DNA from: Bradyrhizobiaceae bacterium
GTDB taxonomy: Bacteria; Pseudomonadota; Alphaproteobacteria; Rhizobiales; Xanthobacteraceae
NCBI GenBank assembly: GCA_003963145.1
Contig: RXJJ01000028.1
Location: 1 to 35,710 of the forward strand
Length of the DNA: 35,710 nucleotides
Direction: 5' to 3'
The notes below the pieces were generated by a model. The model had not been told where the DNA came from and ran no database searches. It saw only the letters and a program-made list of their open reading frames with translations. The position numbers and the translations under genes were made by a program. Positions 25,511 to 34,014 of the stretch are shown one piece after another. Positions within the stretch are counted from its first letter, which is position 1. Each line of letters begins with the position of its first letter.

Positions 25511-26107
25511 ATGAAAAAAGCCCTCGTCGCCAGCCTTGCCGCGCTCACCCTTGTCGGTGGCACCGCCGCTTACGCGCAGCACCGCTTTCATCATCATCAC
25601 TTCTCGCGCGTCAGTCCGGAGGACCGCGCCGCTTTCGTCGACGCGCGCATCGCCGCCGTGAAGGCGGGTCTGAAGCTGACGCCGGATCAGGAAAAGAACT
25701 GGCCGCCGGTCGAGGCCGCGGTTCGCGATTTCGCCAAGATGCGGATCGACCGCGCGAACGCCCGCGCCAGCGAGTGGGAAGCCCGCCGTGCGGCGCGCGA
25801 CAACGACGCCAAGAGTGACAAGAGTGATAAGGGTGGCAAGTCGCAGGATCAGGCCGCTTCCGACGAGAGCCGCGATCCGGTGGCCCGGTTGCGTGAGCGC
25901 GCCGACAATATGGCCGCGACCGCTGCCGGCCTGAAGAAGATCGCCGATGCCGCCGACCCGCTCTACAAGAGCCTCGACGATTCCCAGAAGCGCCGTCTGC
26001 GGGTGCTGATCCGGACGGGCTGGCGCGACAATGGTTTCGACCAGGACCGCTGGCGGGATCGTGACCGTGACGACCGGCGCGGCGGGGATCGGCCCGAGCG
26101 GCTTTGA
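25511..26107 (+). CDS. LTXXQ-motif (Spy/CpxP/ZraP-like) periplasmic protein
   Basis: A 198-residue exported protein. Residues 1-22 form a signal peptide (MKKALVASLAALTLVGGTAAYA), and the mature N-terminus would be His-rich (QHRFHHHHF). The family motif LTPDQEKNW is at about residues 56-64. Further on come a charged stretch with KSDKSDKGGK and a C-terminal tail of alternating Arg and Asp. LTXXQ proteins are periplasmic envelope-stress chaperones or metal-binding sensors' partners; the exposed His cluster suggests metal binding, as in ZraP. AGGAG precedes the ATG by five bases. The gene stands alone between two terminators. Confidence 0.82.
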   Translation: MKKALVASLAALTLVGGTAAYAQHRFHHHHFSRVSPEDRAAFVDARIAAVKAGLKLTPDQEKNWPPVEAAVRDFAKMRIDRANARASEWEARRAARDNDAKSDKSDKGGKSQDQAASDESRDPVARLRERADNMAATAAGLKKIADAADPLYKSLDDSQKRRLRVLIRTGWRDNGFDQDRWRDRDRDDRRGGDRPERL

Positions 26108-26137
26108 TCCGCGCGAATTGAAATTCCATCGATACGG

Positions 26138-26163
26138 GAAAGCCGCCGGACACGGCGGCTTTC
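26138..26163 (+). terminator. Terminator after the LTXXQ gene
   Basis: GAAAGCCGCCG (26138-26148), a GACA loop and CGGCGGCTTTC (26153-26163) form an 11-bp perfect stem whose 3' side supplies the T-run, 30 bases after the stop. Confidence 0.8.
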
Positions 26164-26293
26164 TGTTGCGAGAGGCCCTTCCTTCGCGGCCTGGTCCTTC
26201 GGCATGCGGCATAATTTCGGTGGGGTTGGGGTGAATTCGGGCGTATGGTGCAGGCCCCGGGACGGTTCCGGAATCGGTTAACAGGATTGCTTG

Positions 26294-27136
26294 ATGTCCA
26301 CCGCATTGCGCATCGCCCATGGAACCTTCGGCAGGGTCGCCCTGCTGGACATGGACCGTCCGCTGGTGCGTCACGCCCATCCGCATTGCCATGTGCTGCT
26401 CAAGGTCGAGGGCGCCGATACCCAGTTCATCGTCGGTGACGATATCGCGCCGCTCAGCGAGAAGGACGCGGTGCTGGTCGACGGCTGGAAGCCGCATGCC
26501 TATGTGCACCGGCCCGGCCAGCCGCGCTCGCTTCTGCTGGCGCTCTATATCGAGCCGGGCTGGCTGAAGGAATTCCGTCCCGCCTGGGCGGCCAGCGGCG
26601 CGCCGGGATTTTTCGGCACCTCGCATGGCGAGATTTCTCCGCGCATCCGCACGCTCACCATGCGCCTTGCCGCCGACATGATGTCCAGCCCGGACCGCAC
26701 CGCCGCCCACGAGGTGACGCTGTCGGACCTGATGGTGGCTGTCATCGAGCGATTCTCGCCATGGCGCAGTTCGGACTCGCTGATCCGCAGCATGGCGCAC
26801 CCGGCCTTCGACCGCCGCATCAAGAAGGCGGTGGAAACGATCCGCAGCCAGGAGGGACCGGCAACCCCGATGGATGCCATCGCCCGGCAGGCAGGCCTGT
26901 CGCGCGCGCATTTTTTCCGCCTGTTCGAATCCTCCATCGGCGTGCCGCCGCGCGTGTTTGCCAATGTGGTGCGGATGGAGAAAGCCTTCGCGGCCGTGCT
27001 GAATCAGGATGTGCCGGTCGCGGAGATCAGCGATCGTCTCGGCTTTCCCGAGCCGTCGCATTTCACGCGGTTCTTCACCAACCATGCGGGGGTCGGCCCG
27101 CGCGAATTCCGCACTGTCTCGCGTCTCGCCAGCTGA
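26294..27136 (+). CDS. AraC family transcriptional regulator
   Basis: A 280-residue regulator: an N-terminal cupin-like sensing domain (HAHPHCHVLLKVEG, near 28-41) and a C-terminal AraC DNA-binding domain (about 170-275) with two helix-turn-helix units, MDAIARQAGLSRAHFFRLFE and VAEISDRLGFPEPSHFTRFF. The ATG at 26294 is preferred over an in-frame TTG just before it. It is immediately upstream of, and co-oriented with, the hmf-like cluster (141-base gap). In Cupriavidus basilensis an AraC-type regulator is also part of the furfural/HMF gene clusters. Control of the downstream genes is therefore likely but inferred. Confidence 0.88.
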   Translation: MSTALRIAHGTFGRVALLDMDRPLVRHAHPHCHVLLKVEGADTQFIVGDDIAPLSEKDAVLVDGWKPHAYVHRPGQPRSLLLALYIEPGWLKEFRPAWAASGAPGFFGTSHGEISPRIRTLTMRLAADMMSSPDRTAAHEVTLSDLMVAVIERFSPWRSSDSLIRSMAHPAFDRRIKKAVETIRSQEGPATPMDAIARQAGLSRAHFFRLFESSIGVPPRVFANVVRMEKAFAAVLNQDVPVAEISDRLGFPEPSHFTRFFTNHAGVGPREFRTVSRLAS

Positions 27137-27182
27137 TTTGTTGTGCCGCGCAACATTTGCGATGAGACGCATTGGTAAGTCA

Positions 27183-27206
27183 TGAGAGCCGCTGGTATGG
27201 CTTTCA
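27183..27206. promoter_or_regulatory. Inverted repeat upstream of hmfA, possible operator
   Basis: TGAGAGCC (27183-27190) and GGCTTTCA (27199-27206) are reverse complements at seven of eight positions, in the gap between the AraC gene and hmfA. It may be a regulator site; there is no other support. Confidence 0.3.
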
Positions 27207-27277
27207 CGCCCTCCCTGTAGCCAAAACTCCCGGTCAAACGCCAGCAAGAGCGGACATTCCGACGGGAGGATACGGTC

Positions 27278-30271
27278 ATGGTCGACCCTCAATATGTGAG
27301 GGACGATGCGAAGCGCCCATCAAAACAGTTGTGGACGGGCCAATCGCTGGAGCGCGTTGAGGACGCCGCCCTGCTGGCTGGCCGCGGGCGCTATATCGAC
27401 GATCTTGGCGTTCGTCCGGGCACGCTTCACGCCGCGATCCTTCGCTCCCCGCACGGCCACGCGCAGATCGTTCGCATCGACATCGAAGCCGCGAAGCGCG
27501 CGCCGGGCGTTGCCGCCGTACTCACTGGCGAAGATATCAGGAAGCTGACCACCAGCCTGGTCGTCGGCGTGAAAGCGCCGGTGGAGTGCTGGCCCATCGC
27601 GGTCGACCGCGTGCGCTATGCCGGCGAGCCCGTGGCGATTGTCGTCGCAAGCGACCGCTACAAGGCGGAAGACGCGCTGGACCTGATCGAAGTCGAATAC
27701 CGGACCATGGCGGCGGTGGTCGATCCGGTCACGGCGATTGCGGACGGCGCGCCGGTCCTGCACGACGGATTCCCAAACAACATCGCCAGCGAACGCGTGT
27801 TTCGCTATGGCGATCCCGAGACGGCGTTCGCCAAGGCGGCGCACCATATCTCGATCGATGTCCGTTATCCGCGCAACTCCTGCACGCCGATCGAGACCTA
27901 TGGCGTTGTCGCGGATTATGATCCGACCGACGACTCCTATGACGTGCTGGCGAATTTCCAGGGGCCGTTCAGCATTCATGCGGTGATTTCGCGCGCGCTG
28001 AAGGTGCCGGGCAATCGCCTGCGGCTGCGCACGCCGCCAGATTCCGGCGGCAGCTTCGGCGTCAAGCAGGGCGTGTTTCCCTACATCGTTCTCGTCGCCG
28101 CGGCGTCGCGCGTCGCGGGCCGTCCGGTGAAATGGATCGAGGATCGTCTCGAACATCTCTCCGCCTCGGTGTCGGCGACAAACCGCGTCACTACGCTGAA
28201 GGCGGCCGTGACGGCGGAGGGAAAAATCCTCGCGCTCGACTGGGACCAGATCGAGGATTGCGGCGCGCATCTGCGTGCGCCCGAACCGGCCACGCTCTAC
28301 CGCATGCACGGCAACATGACCGGCGCCTACGACATCGCGCATGTCGCGATCCGCAACCGGGTGGTCGTCACCAACAAGACGCCGACCGGCCTCAATCGCG
28401 GATTCGGCGGCCCGCAGGTCTATTTTGCGCTCGAACGGCTGATGCATCGTATCGCGGAAGATCTTGATCTCGATCCGCTGGATGTGATCCGTCGCAATCT
28501 TGTCGCGGCCGAAGCGTTCCCGTTCCGCACGGCGACCGGCGCATTGCTGGATTCGGGCGACTATCAAAAAAGCATCGAGCTTGGCGTGGAGAAGGGCGGC
28601 CTTGCCGAATTGATCGCGCGCCGCGATGCCGCGCGCGCGCAGGACCGTCTCTACGGCATCGGCTATGCCGCAGTGGTCGAGCCGAGCGTGTCGAACATGG
28701 GCTATATCACCACCGTTCTGACCGCGCAGGAGCGCCGCAAGGCCGGACCGAAGAACGGTGCGCAGGCGACGGCGACGGTTGCGATCGACCCGGTCGGCGG
28801 CGTCACGGTGCATGTCGCGTCCGTGCCACAGGGGCAGGGGCATCGCACGGTCCTGTCGCAGGTGGTCGCGGACGTGTTCGGCCTTGCGCCGAACGATATT
28901 CGCGTCAATGCCGAGATGGATACGGCGAAGGATGCGTGGTCGATCGCGTCCGGCAATTACGCCAGCCGCTTCGCGCCGGCGGTGGCGGGCACCGCGAAGC
29001 TCGCCGCCGAAAAACTGTCGAAGAAGCTGGCGCGCGTCGCCGCGAGCCGGCTGAATATCGACGCCTCGGAAGTGGAGTTCGCCGACGGCGTGGTGCGCTC
29101 GAAGATCAATCCCGAAAACAAGGCGGCGTTTTCGCGCGTCGCCGCGCTCGGCCACTGGTCGCCAGGCTCGCTGCCGGACGATGTGGGCAACACCTTGCGC
29201 GAGACGGTGTTCTGGACGCCGCCCGAACTGACGCCGCCCGACGACGACGATCACATCAATTCGTCGCTGTGCCACGGCTTCATCTTCGATATCTGCGCGG
29301 TGGAGATCGATCGCGTCACGCTGGAGACGCGGATCGACCGTTACGTCACCATGCACGATTGCGGCACCATCCTGCATCCGGGCATGGTGGACGGCCAGAT
29401 CAGGGGCGGCTTCACGCAGGCGCTCGGCGCGTCGCTGTTCGAGGAATTCTCCTACGCGCCGGATGGCAGTTTCCTGACCGGCACCTTCGCCGATTATCTG
29501 TTGCCGACGACGACCGAGGTGCCCGAGCCGATCATCGTTCATCTCGAAACGCCGTCGCCCTTCACCCCGCTCGGCGCCAAGGGCGTCGGCGAGGGCAACT
29601 GCATGTCGACGCCGGCCTGCATCGCCAACGCGGTGGCGGACGCGCTCGGCGTGCGCGATATCGAACTGCCGCTCGTGCCCTCGAAACTTGCCGCGCTTGT
29701 GCGCGGTGCCGAGCCAGCGCCGCCCGCGGGCCGCAAGGCTTCGCCGGTTGCGCCGGCGGCGGGTGGCGACAAGCGGCTGCGCGGCGAGGGCAGCGCGTCG
29801 GTCAACGCTTCGCCGGAAAAGATCTGGCACATGCTGCTCGATCCCCAGACGCTGAAGGCGGTTATTCCCGGCTGCAGGAGCGTCGAGAAAATTTCGGACA
29901 CGCATTTCCGCGCCGACGTCCGGCTCGGCATCGGCCCTGTCACCGGGCAGTATCGTGCCGACGTGAAGCTGTCGGACCTCGATCCGCCCAACGCCGTGAC
30001 GCTGAGCGGCAAGGCGGAAGGCGCGCTCGGTTTCGGCGGCGGCGAGGGCCGCATCACGCTCAAGCCCGACGGCAAGGGCGGCACAACGATGACCTATGTT
30101 TATGACGCCGCGATCGGCGGCAAGGTTGCGAGCATCGGCGGCCGTCTGCTCGACGGTGCGACCAAGGTCATCATCGGAAAATTCTTCGAGGCGCTGGCGC
30201 GGCAGGCCGGCGGCGCGGCAGCGACATCGCTGCTTGGCAGGATCGTTTCCGTTTTCAGGAGGGGATCATGA
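27278..30271 (+). CDS. hmfA: 2-furoyl-CoA dehydrogenase, large molybdopterin subunit, with C-terminal CoxG/SRPBCC domain
   Basis: A xanthine dehydrogenase-family catalytic subunit that would hydroxylate 2-furoyl-CoA at C5 with water as oxygen donor. It has 997 residues; GGGAGGA precedes the ATG by seven bases. The Mo-cofactor part (1-about 800) carries NRGFGGPQ with Arg374, like the xanthine dehydrogenase FRGFGGPQ motif and unlike the CO dehydrogenase motifs AYRCSFR/AYRGAGR, and the catalytic glutamate Glu772 in GAKGVGEGN. After a Pro/Ala-rich linker (about 805-830), residues about 832-985 form a CoxG-like SRPBCC domain (SASVNASPEKIWHMLLDP, IPGCRSVEKISD). Specific function comes from gene order. 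The stop overlaps hmfB by four bases. Confidence 0.78.
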   Translation: MVDPQYVRDDAKRPSKQLWTGQSLERVEDAALLAGRGRYIDDLGVRPGTLHAAILRSPHGHAQIVRIDIEAAKRAPGVAAVLTGEDIRKLTTSLVVGVKAPVECWPIAVDRVRYAGEPVAIVVASDRYKAEDALDLIEVEYRTMAAVVDPVTAIADGAPVLHDGFPNNIASERVFRYGDPETAFAKAAHHISIDVRYPRNSCTPIETYGVVADYDPTDDSYDVLANFQGPFSIHAVISRALKVPGNRLRLRTPPDSGGSFGVKQGVFPYIVLVAAASRVAGRPVKWIEDRLEHLSASVSATNRVTTLKAAVTAEGKILALDWDQIEDCGAHLRAPEPATLYRMHGNMTGAYDIAHVAIRNRVVVTNKTPTGLNRGFGGPQVYFALERLMHRIAEDLDLDPLDVIRRNLVAAEAFPFRTATGALLDSGDYQKSIELGVEKGGLAELIARRDAARAQDRLYGIGYAAVVEPSVSNMGYITTVLTAQERRKAGPKNGAQATATVAIDPVGGVTVHVASVPQGQGHRTVLSQVVADVFGLAPNDIRVNAEMDTAKDAWSIASGNYASRFAPAVAGTAKLAAEKLSKKLARVAASRLNIDASEVEFADGVVRSKINPENKAAFSRVAALGHWSPGSLPDDVGNTLRETVFWTPPELTPPDDDDHINSSLCHGFIFDICAVEIDRVTLETRIDRYVTMHDCGTILHPGMVDGQIRGGFTQALGASLFEEFSYAPDGSFLTGTFADYLLPTTTEVPEPIIVHLETPSPFTPLGAKGVGEGNCMSTPACIANAVADALGVRDIELPLVPSKLAALVRGAEPAPPAGRKASPVAPAAGGDKRLRGEGSASVNASPEKIWHMLLDPQTLKAVIPGCRSVEKISDTHFRADVRLGIGPVTGQYRADVKLSDLDPPNAVTLSGKAEGALGFGGGEGRITLKPDGKGGTTMTYVYDAAIGGKVASIGGRLLDGATKVIIGKFFEALARQAGGAAATSLLGRIVSVFRRGS

Positions 30272-31080
30272 AGCCGGCCGCGTTCGATTACATCCGCGCC
30301 GAGAGCGTGGACGAGGTGCTGGCGGCGCTCGCCAAGGAAGGCGGCGATGCGCGCATCATTGCGGGCGGCCAGTCGCTGATGGCGATGCTCAACATGCGTC
30401 TCGCCAAGCCGAAGGTGCTGATCGATATCATGCGCCTTGGCGATCTGGCGAAGATCGAGCGTCAGGCGAAGAGTGTGTGCATCGGCGCGGGCGTGCGGCA
30501 GGCGGCGCTCCTGCGCTGGCCGGAGCTGGCGCAGACGCTGCCGCTGGTGGCGCAGGCGTTGCCGTGGACAGGCCACGCACAGACTCGCAGCCGCGGCACG
30601 GTGTGCGGCTCGCTCGCTCACGCCGATCCCAGCGCTGAATTGCCGCTGATGCTGATGGCGTTGCAGGGCGACGTGCACCTGCGCAATGCGAAGAAGCGCC
30701 GCTCCGTCTCCGCGCGGGAATTCTTCAGCGGCATGATGGCGACCGCGCGCCAGGACGATGAATTGATTGAGGGCGCGAGCTTTCCCGCGAACGCCGAGCG
30801 GTGCGCCTTCCGCGAGATTGGGCGGAGGCACGGCGATTTCGCCATTGTCGCCTGTGCCGCGATCAGGACGGCGAAAGGCTTGCGGCTTGCGGTCGGTGGC
30901 GTTGCCGACACGCCGCAGGTGCGCGACTGGGACAATCTGGAAGGCAGCGCCATCGACGATGCGCTCAACGAATTCGCCTACGACCTCGATGCCCGCGACG
31001 ACGTGCATGCGAGCGCACGCTATCGCCGCGATCTCGTGCGGACCATCGGACGCGATCTGATCGCGCAGGTGATGCAATGA
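30268..31080 (+). CDS. hmfB: 2-furoyl-CoA dehydrogenase, FAD-binding subunit
   Basis: The medium subunit of the molybdenum hydroxylase (CoxM-like), 270 residues, which passes electrons from the iron-sulfur subunit to FAD. The FAD-binding motif IIAGGQSLMAMLNMRLAKP is at about 31-49, and TRSRGTVCGSLAHADPSAELP is the second conserved loop. AGGAGGGG gives a strong ribosome site, and the start and stop each overlap the neighbouring genes in ATGA, so the three subunits are coupled. Substrate specificity is assigned from colinearity with hmfABCDE. Confidence 0.78.
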   Translation: MKPAAFDYIRAESVDEVLAALAKEGGDARIIAGGQSLMAMLNMRLAKPKVLIDIMRLGDLAKIERQAKSVCIGAGVRQAALLRWPELAQTLPLVAQALPWTGHAQTRSRGTVCGSLAHADPSAELPLMLMALQGDVHLRNAKKRRSVSAREFFSGMMATARQDDELIEGASFPANAERCAFREIGRRHGDFAIVACAAIRTAKGLRLAVGGVADTPQVRDWDNLEGSAIDDALNEFAYDLDARDDVHASARYRRDLVRTIGRDLIAQVMQ

Positions 31081-31601
31081 GTACGTTGAAAGCGGATGTC
31101 CGCCATCAGATCCAGTTCACGCTGAACGGCAAGCCTGCCGAAGGCGAGGCCGAACCGCGCATGCTGCTGACGGATTTCCTGCGCCAGCAGATCGGGGCCA
31201 CCGGCACGCATGTCGGCTGCGAACACGGCGTGTGCGGCGCCTGCACCGTGGTTGTCGACGGCATGATGACCCGTGCCTGCCTGACGCTGGCCGTACAGAT
31301 CGAAGGTTGCGAAGTGCGCACCGTCGAAGGGCTCGCCCCGGCTGCGGACCGTTTAGGGATTCTGCAATCCGCATTCCGCCGGAACCACGCCCTGCAATGC
31401 GGCTTCTGTACCGCCGGCATTCTCATGTCGCTCGATACGTATTTGCGCAGCAATCCCGATCCGGCGGAGGAGGATATCCGCGTTCTGCTCAGCGGCCATC
31501 TGTGCCGCTGCACGGGCTATGCACCCATCGTCAAGGCCGCGCTCGAGGCGGCACGAGAAATGAAGACAACCACAGCACACAACGAGCCTGTCCATGTTTG
31601 A
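31077..31601 (+). CDS. hmfC: 2-furoyl-CoA dehydrogenase, [2Fe-2S] subunit
   Basis: The small subunit (CoxS-like), 174 residues, with two [2Fe-2S] clusters. The plant-type ferredoxin cysteines are in CEHGVCGACTVVVDG followed by a further Cys in RACL. The second, helical cluster has cysteines in QCGFCTAGI and CRCTGY. The ATG at 31077 overlaps the hmfB stop; longer in-frame readings lie inside hmfB. It connects the Mo site of HmfA with the FAD of HmfB. The stop overlaps hmfD by eight bases. Confidence 0.8.
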   Translation: MSTLKADVRHQIQFTLNGKPAEGEAEPRMLLTDFLRQQIGATGTHVGCEHGVCGACTVVVDGMMTRACLTLAVQIEGCEVRTVEGLAPAADRLGILQSAFRRNHALQCGFCTAGILMSLDTYLRSNPDPAEEDIRVLLSGHLCRCTGYAPIVKAALEAAREMKTTTAHNEPVHV

Positions 31602-33144
31602 TCTGGGTAACAGTTTTCTGGCCAGCGTGGCCCGCGATCCGAACGCAACCGCCATCGTCGATGGCGATGTGCGCCTCACCTATCGCCAGTGGTACGAGAA
31701 GATTTCGTCGCTCGTCGCCTCGTTCGACCGTATCGGATTGAAGCCCGGCGATCACCTTCTCACCGTGCTGCAAAACAGATGGGAGGCGGCGACGGTCTAT
31801 TGGGCCTGCCAGTTCGCCGGTCTGGTCATCACGCCGATCAACTGGCGCGCCAAGACGGACGAGCTGGATTTTTGTCTGGAGGATTCGGAAGCCTGCGCGA
31901 TTGTCTATCAGGATGTGTCGAACGAAGCCGTTGCGGACTCCAAGCTGGCGGCCTGCGTGCGGCGCATCGCCGTCGGACTGCCGGGCGACGAGAACAAAGG
32001 CACTTTCTCATTTGACGACATGATCGCCGCAAAAGCGCTTCGCGCCGAGGCCCGCGTCAGCGCCGATGCGTGGTCGATCATGCTCTATACGTCCGGCACG
32101 ACATCGAAACCGAAGGGCGTGCCGCGCCGTCATCGCGCGGAGAGGGCCGCGGCCATCGCCCATGTCGCGCAAAATCTTTACGCGCGGGGCGAGCGCACTC
32201 TCGGCGTCATGCCGCTTTATCACACGATGGGCGTGCGCTCGCTGATCGCGATGTCGGTAATCGGCGGCACGTTCGTCTGTTTGCCGCGTTACGATTCGAA
32301 ACAGGCGCTGGCACTGCTGCAGAACGAGAAGATCACCAATCTCTATCTCGTGCCGACGCTTTATCACGACCTGATCCATCATCCGGATTTTGCGGCGACC
32401 GATATTTCGAGCGTGCGCAAGATCGGCTTTGCCGGTGCGTCGATGACCGACGGTCTGCTGAAAAAGCTCGACGCGATCTTCAAGCCGGATCTGTTCGTCA
32501 ATCACTACGGCAGCTCGGAAGTCTATACCTGCACCATCGACCAGAATCCGCTGGCCAAGCCGGGCTCGGCGGGACGCGCGGGCATCAACCAGAATATCCG
32601 TGTCGTGAAACTCGGCTCCGGTACGGCCGAGGAGATTGCGCCCACGGGCGAGGAGGGCGAGATCATCGCCATGCTCGCGGGCGACGAGGCCTTCGAGGGT
32701 TACTGGCGGCGTCCGGATGCCGACGCCAAGGCGCTGCGAGGCGGCTGGTATTTCACCGGCGACACCGGCTTCACCGATGATGACGGCGATCTGTTCGTCA
32801 CCGGGCGCGTCGACGACATGATCATCACCGGCGGCGAGAACGTCTCGCCGGTCGAGATCGAAAGCTGCCTGTCGCTGCATCCGGCCGTGTCCGAAGTCGC
32901 GGTTGTCGGTCTTTCCGACGAGAAGTGGGGCAAGATCGTCGCCGCCTTCATCAAACGCAGGACGCCGGTGACGGAGGAGGAGCTTGAGCAATATTGCCGG
33001 GCCTCCGGCCTCGCCAATTTCAAGCGCCCGCGCCGGTTTGTCTTTGTCGATGCGATTCCGAAATCGCCGGTCGGAAAACTTCTGCGGCGCATGCTCGTCG
33101 CTGGTGAATACCAGCAGGAAACCTCGCCGCCCAATGCTGCCTGA
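31594..33144 (+). CDS. hmfD: 2-furoate-CoA ligase (class I adenylate-forming enzyme)
   Basis: An acyl/aryl-CoA synthetase of 516 residues that would activate 2-furoate with ATP and CoA to 2-furoyl-CoA. Adenylation motifs are complete: A3 YTSGTTSKPKG (165-175), A5 NHYGSSE, A7 FTGDTGF, A8 GRVDDMIITGGENVSPVEIE (404-423) and the catalytic Lys495 in PKSPVGKLLRR. By itself it could activate another aromatic or cyclic acid such as benzoate; the 2-furoate call comes from its place between a three-subunit Mo-dehydrogenase and a crotonase-type hydrolase, as in hmfABCDE. Confidence 0.75.
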   Translation: MFDLGNSFLASVARDPNATAIVDGDVRLTYRQWYEKISSLVASFDRIGLKPGDHLLTVLQNRWEAATVYWACQFAGLVITPINWRAKTDELDFCLEDSEACAIVYQDVSNEAVADSKLAACVRRIAVGLPGDENKGTFSFDDMIAAKALRAEARVSADAWSIMLYTSGTTSKPKGVPRRHRAERAAAIAHVAQNLYARGERTLGVMPLYHTMGVRSLIAMSVIGGTFVCLPRYDSKQALALLQNEKITNLYLVPTLYHDLIHHPDFAATDISSVRKIGFAGASMTDGLLKKLDAIFKPDLFVNHYGSSEVYTCTIDQNPLAKPGSAGRAGINQNIRVVKLGSGTAEEIAPTGEEGEIIAMLAGDEAFEGYWRRPDADAKALRGGWYFTGDTGFTDDDGDLFVTGRVDDMIITGGENVSPVEIESCLSLHPAVSEVAVVGLSDEKWGKIVAAFIKRRTPVTEEELEQYCRASGLANFKRPRRFVFVDAIPKSPVGKLLRRMLVAGEYQQETSPPNAA

Positions 33145-33173
33145 ACATCACTCTGCAAAAGGATTCAAGACAC

Positions 33174-33980
33174 ATGGCTACCCAATATCAGTTCACCGAT
33201 CCGCGCCTCGCCAAGCTCGATGGCTTCCATGTCGAGCGCGACGACGCGCATGAGCGCGCCGACATCGTTCTGGAACGCCCGCCCTATAACGTCGTGTCGA
33301 TGGCCCAGCGCGACCAGCTTCGTCTGGTGTTCGAAACGCTGGATGAGGACGCCAAGGTGCGCGTCATCGTGGTGCGTGCCATCGGCGAACATTTTTCGAG
33401 CGGCGGCAATATCGGCGGCTTCATGGAAGCCTCGCCCGAGCACGTGTCCAAGCTGGCCTGGAACATCGCCGCGCCCGCGCGCTGTTCCAAGCCGGTGATC
33501 GTCGCCAACCGCGGTTATTGTTTCGGCGTCGGCTTCGAGCTGTCGCTGGCCTGCGATTTTCGCGTCATTTCGGAAACCACGCTCTACGCGCTGCCCGAGC
33601 AGAAGCTCGGCCAGATTCCCGGCTCCGGCGGCTCCGCGCGCCTGCAGAAGATGGTCGGCATCACCCGCACCAAGGACATCGTGATGCGGTCCAAGCGCAT
33701 CAACGCGAAACAGGCGCTGGACTGGGGCATTGCCACCGAATGCGTGCCCGACGGCCAGCTCGAGGCCGCGACCGACAAGCTGGTTGACGAATTGCGGTCG
33801 TTCTCGCCGCTGGCGCAACGCACCGCCAAGAAACTGCTCAACGACACCGAGGATTCCACGCTCCAGATCGCGATCGAACTCGAAGGGCATTGCTACAGCC
33901 GTCTGCGGCAGTCGCATGACTTCAAGGAAGGCGTCGAGGCATTCAACGCCAAGCGTCCTCCGAATTTTACCGGCCAATGA
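33174..33980 (+). CDS. hmfE: 2-oxoglutaroyl-CoA hydrolase (crotonase family)
   Basis: A 268-residue enoyl-CoA hydratase/isomerase-family protein. The two oxyanion-hole segments are visible: HFSSGGNIGGF (about 76-86) and RGYCFGVGFELSLACDFRV (about 109-127), followed by PEQKLGQIPGSGG. In the furoate pathway the crotonase-like HmfE hydrolyses 2-oxoglutaroyl-CoA to 2-oxoglutarate, which enters the TCA cycle. The gene follows hmfD by 29 bases and precedes the MFS gene by 34. A generic enoyl-CoA hydratase is the alternative reading without context. Confidence 0.74.
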   Translation: MATQYQFTDPRLAKLDGFHVERDDAHERADIVLERPPYNVVSMAQRDQLRLVFETLDEDAKVRVIVVRAIGEHFSSGGNIGGFMEASPEHVSKLAWNIAAPARCSKPVIVANRGYCFGVGFELSLACDFRVISETTLYALPEQKLGQIPGSGGSARLQKMVGITRTKDIVMRSKRINAKQALDWGIATECVPDGQLEAATDKLVDELRSFSPLAQRTAKKLLNDTEDSTLQIAIELEGHCYSRLRQSHDFKEGVEAFNAKRPPNFTGQ

Positions 33981-34014
33981 ATTCAACCGACAAACAATTT
34001 GAGGGGAGACACAA

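Noticed and set aside
25436-27292. Long minus-strand open frame (618 codons) across the LTXXQ and AraC genes
   Set aside because: It spans two well-supported plus-strand genes and a strong terminator, and has low-complexity composition.
27320-29905. Long minus-strand open frame (861 codons) opposite hmfA
   Set aside because: Arg/His/Asp-rich composition typical of the antisense of a GC-rich gene; no domain pattern, and hmfA on the plus strand has complete motifs.
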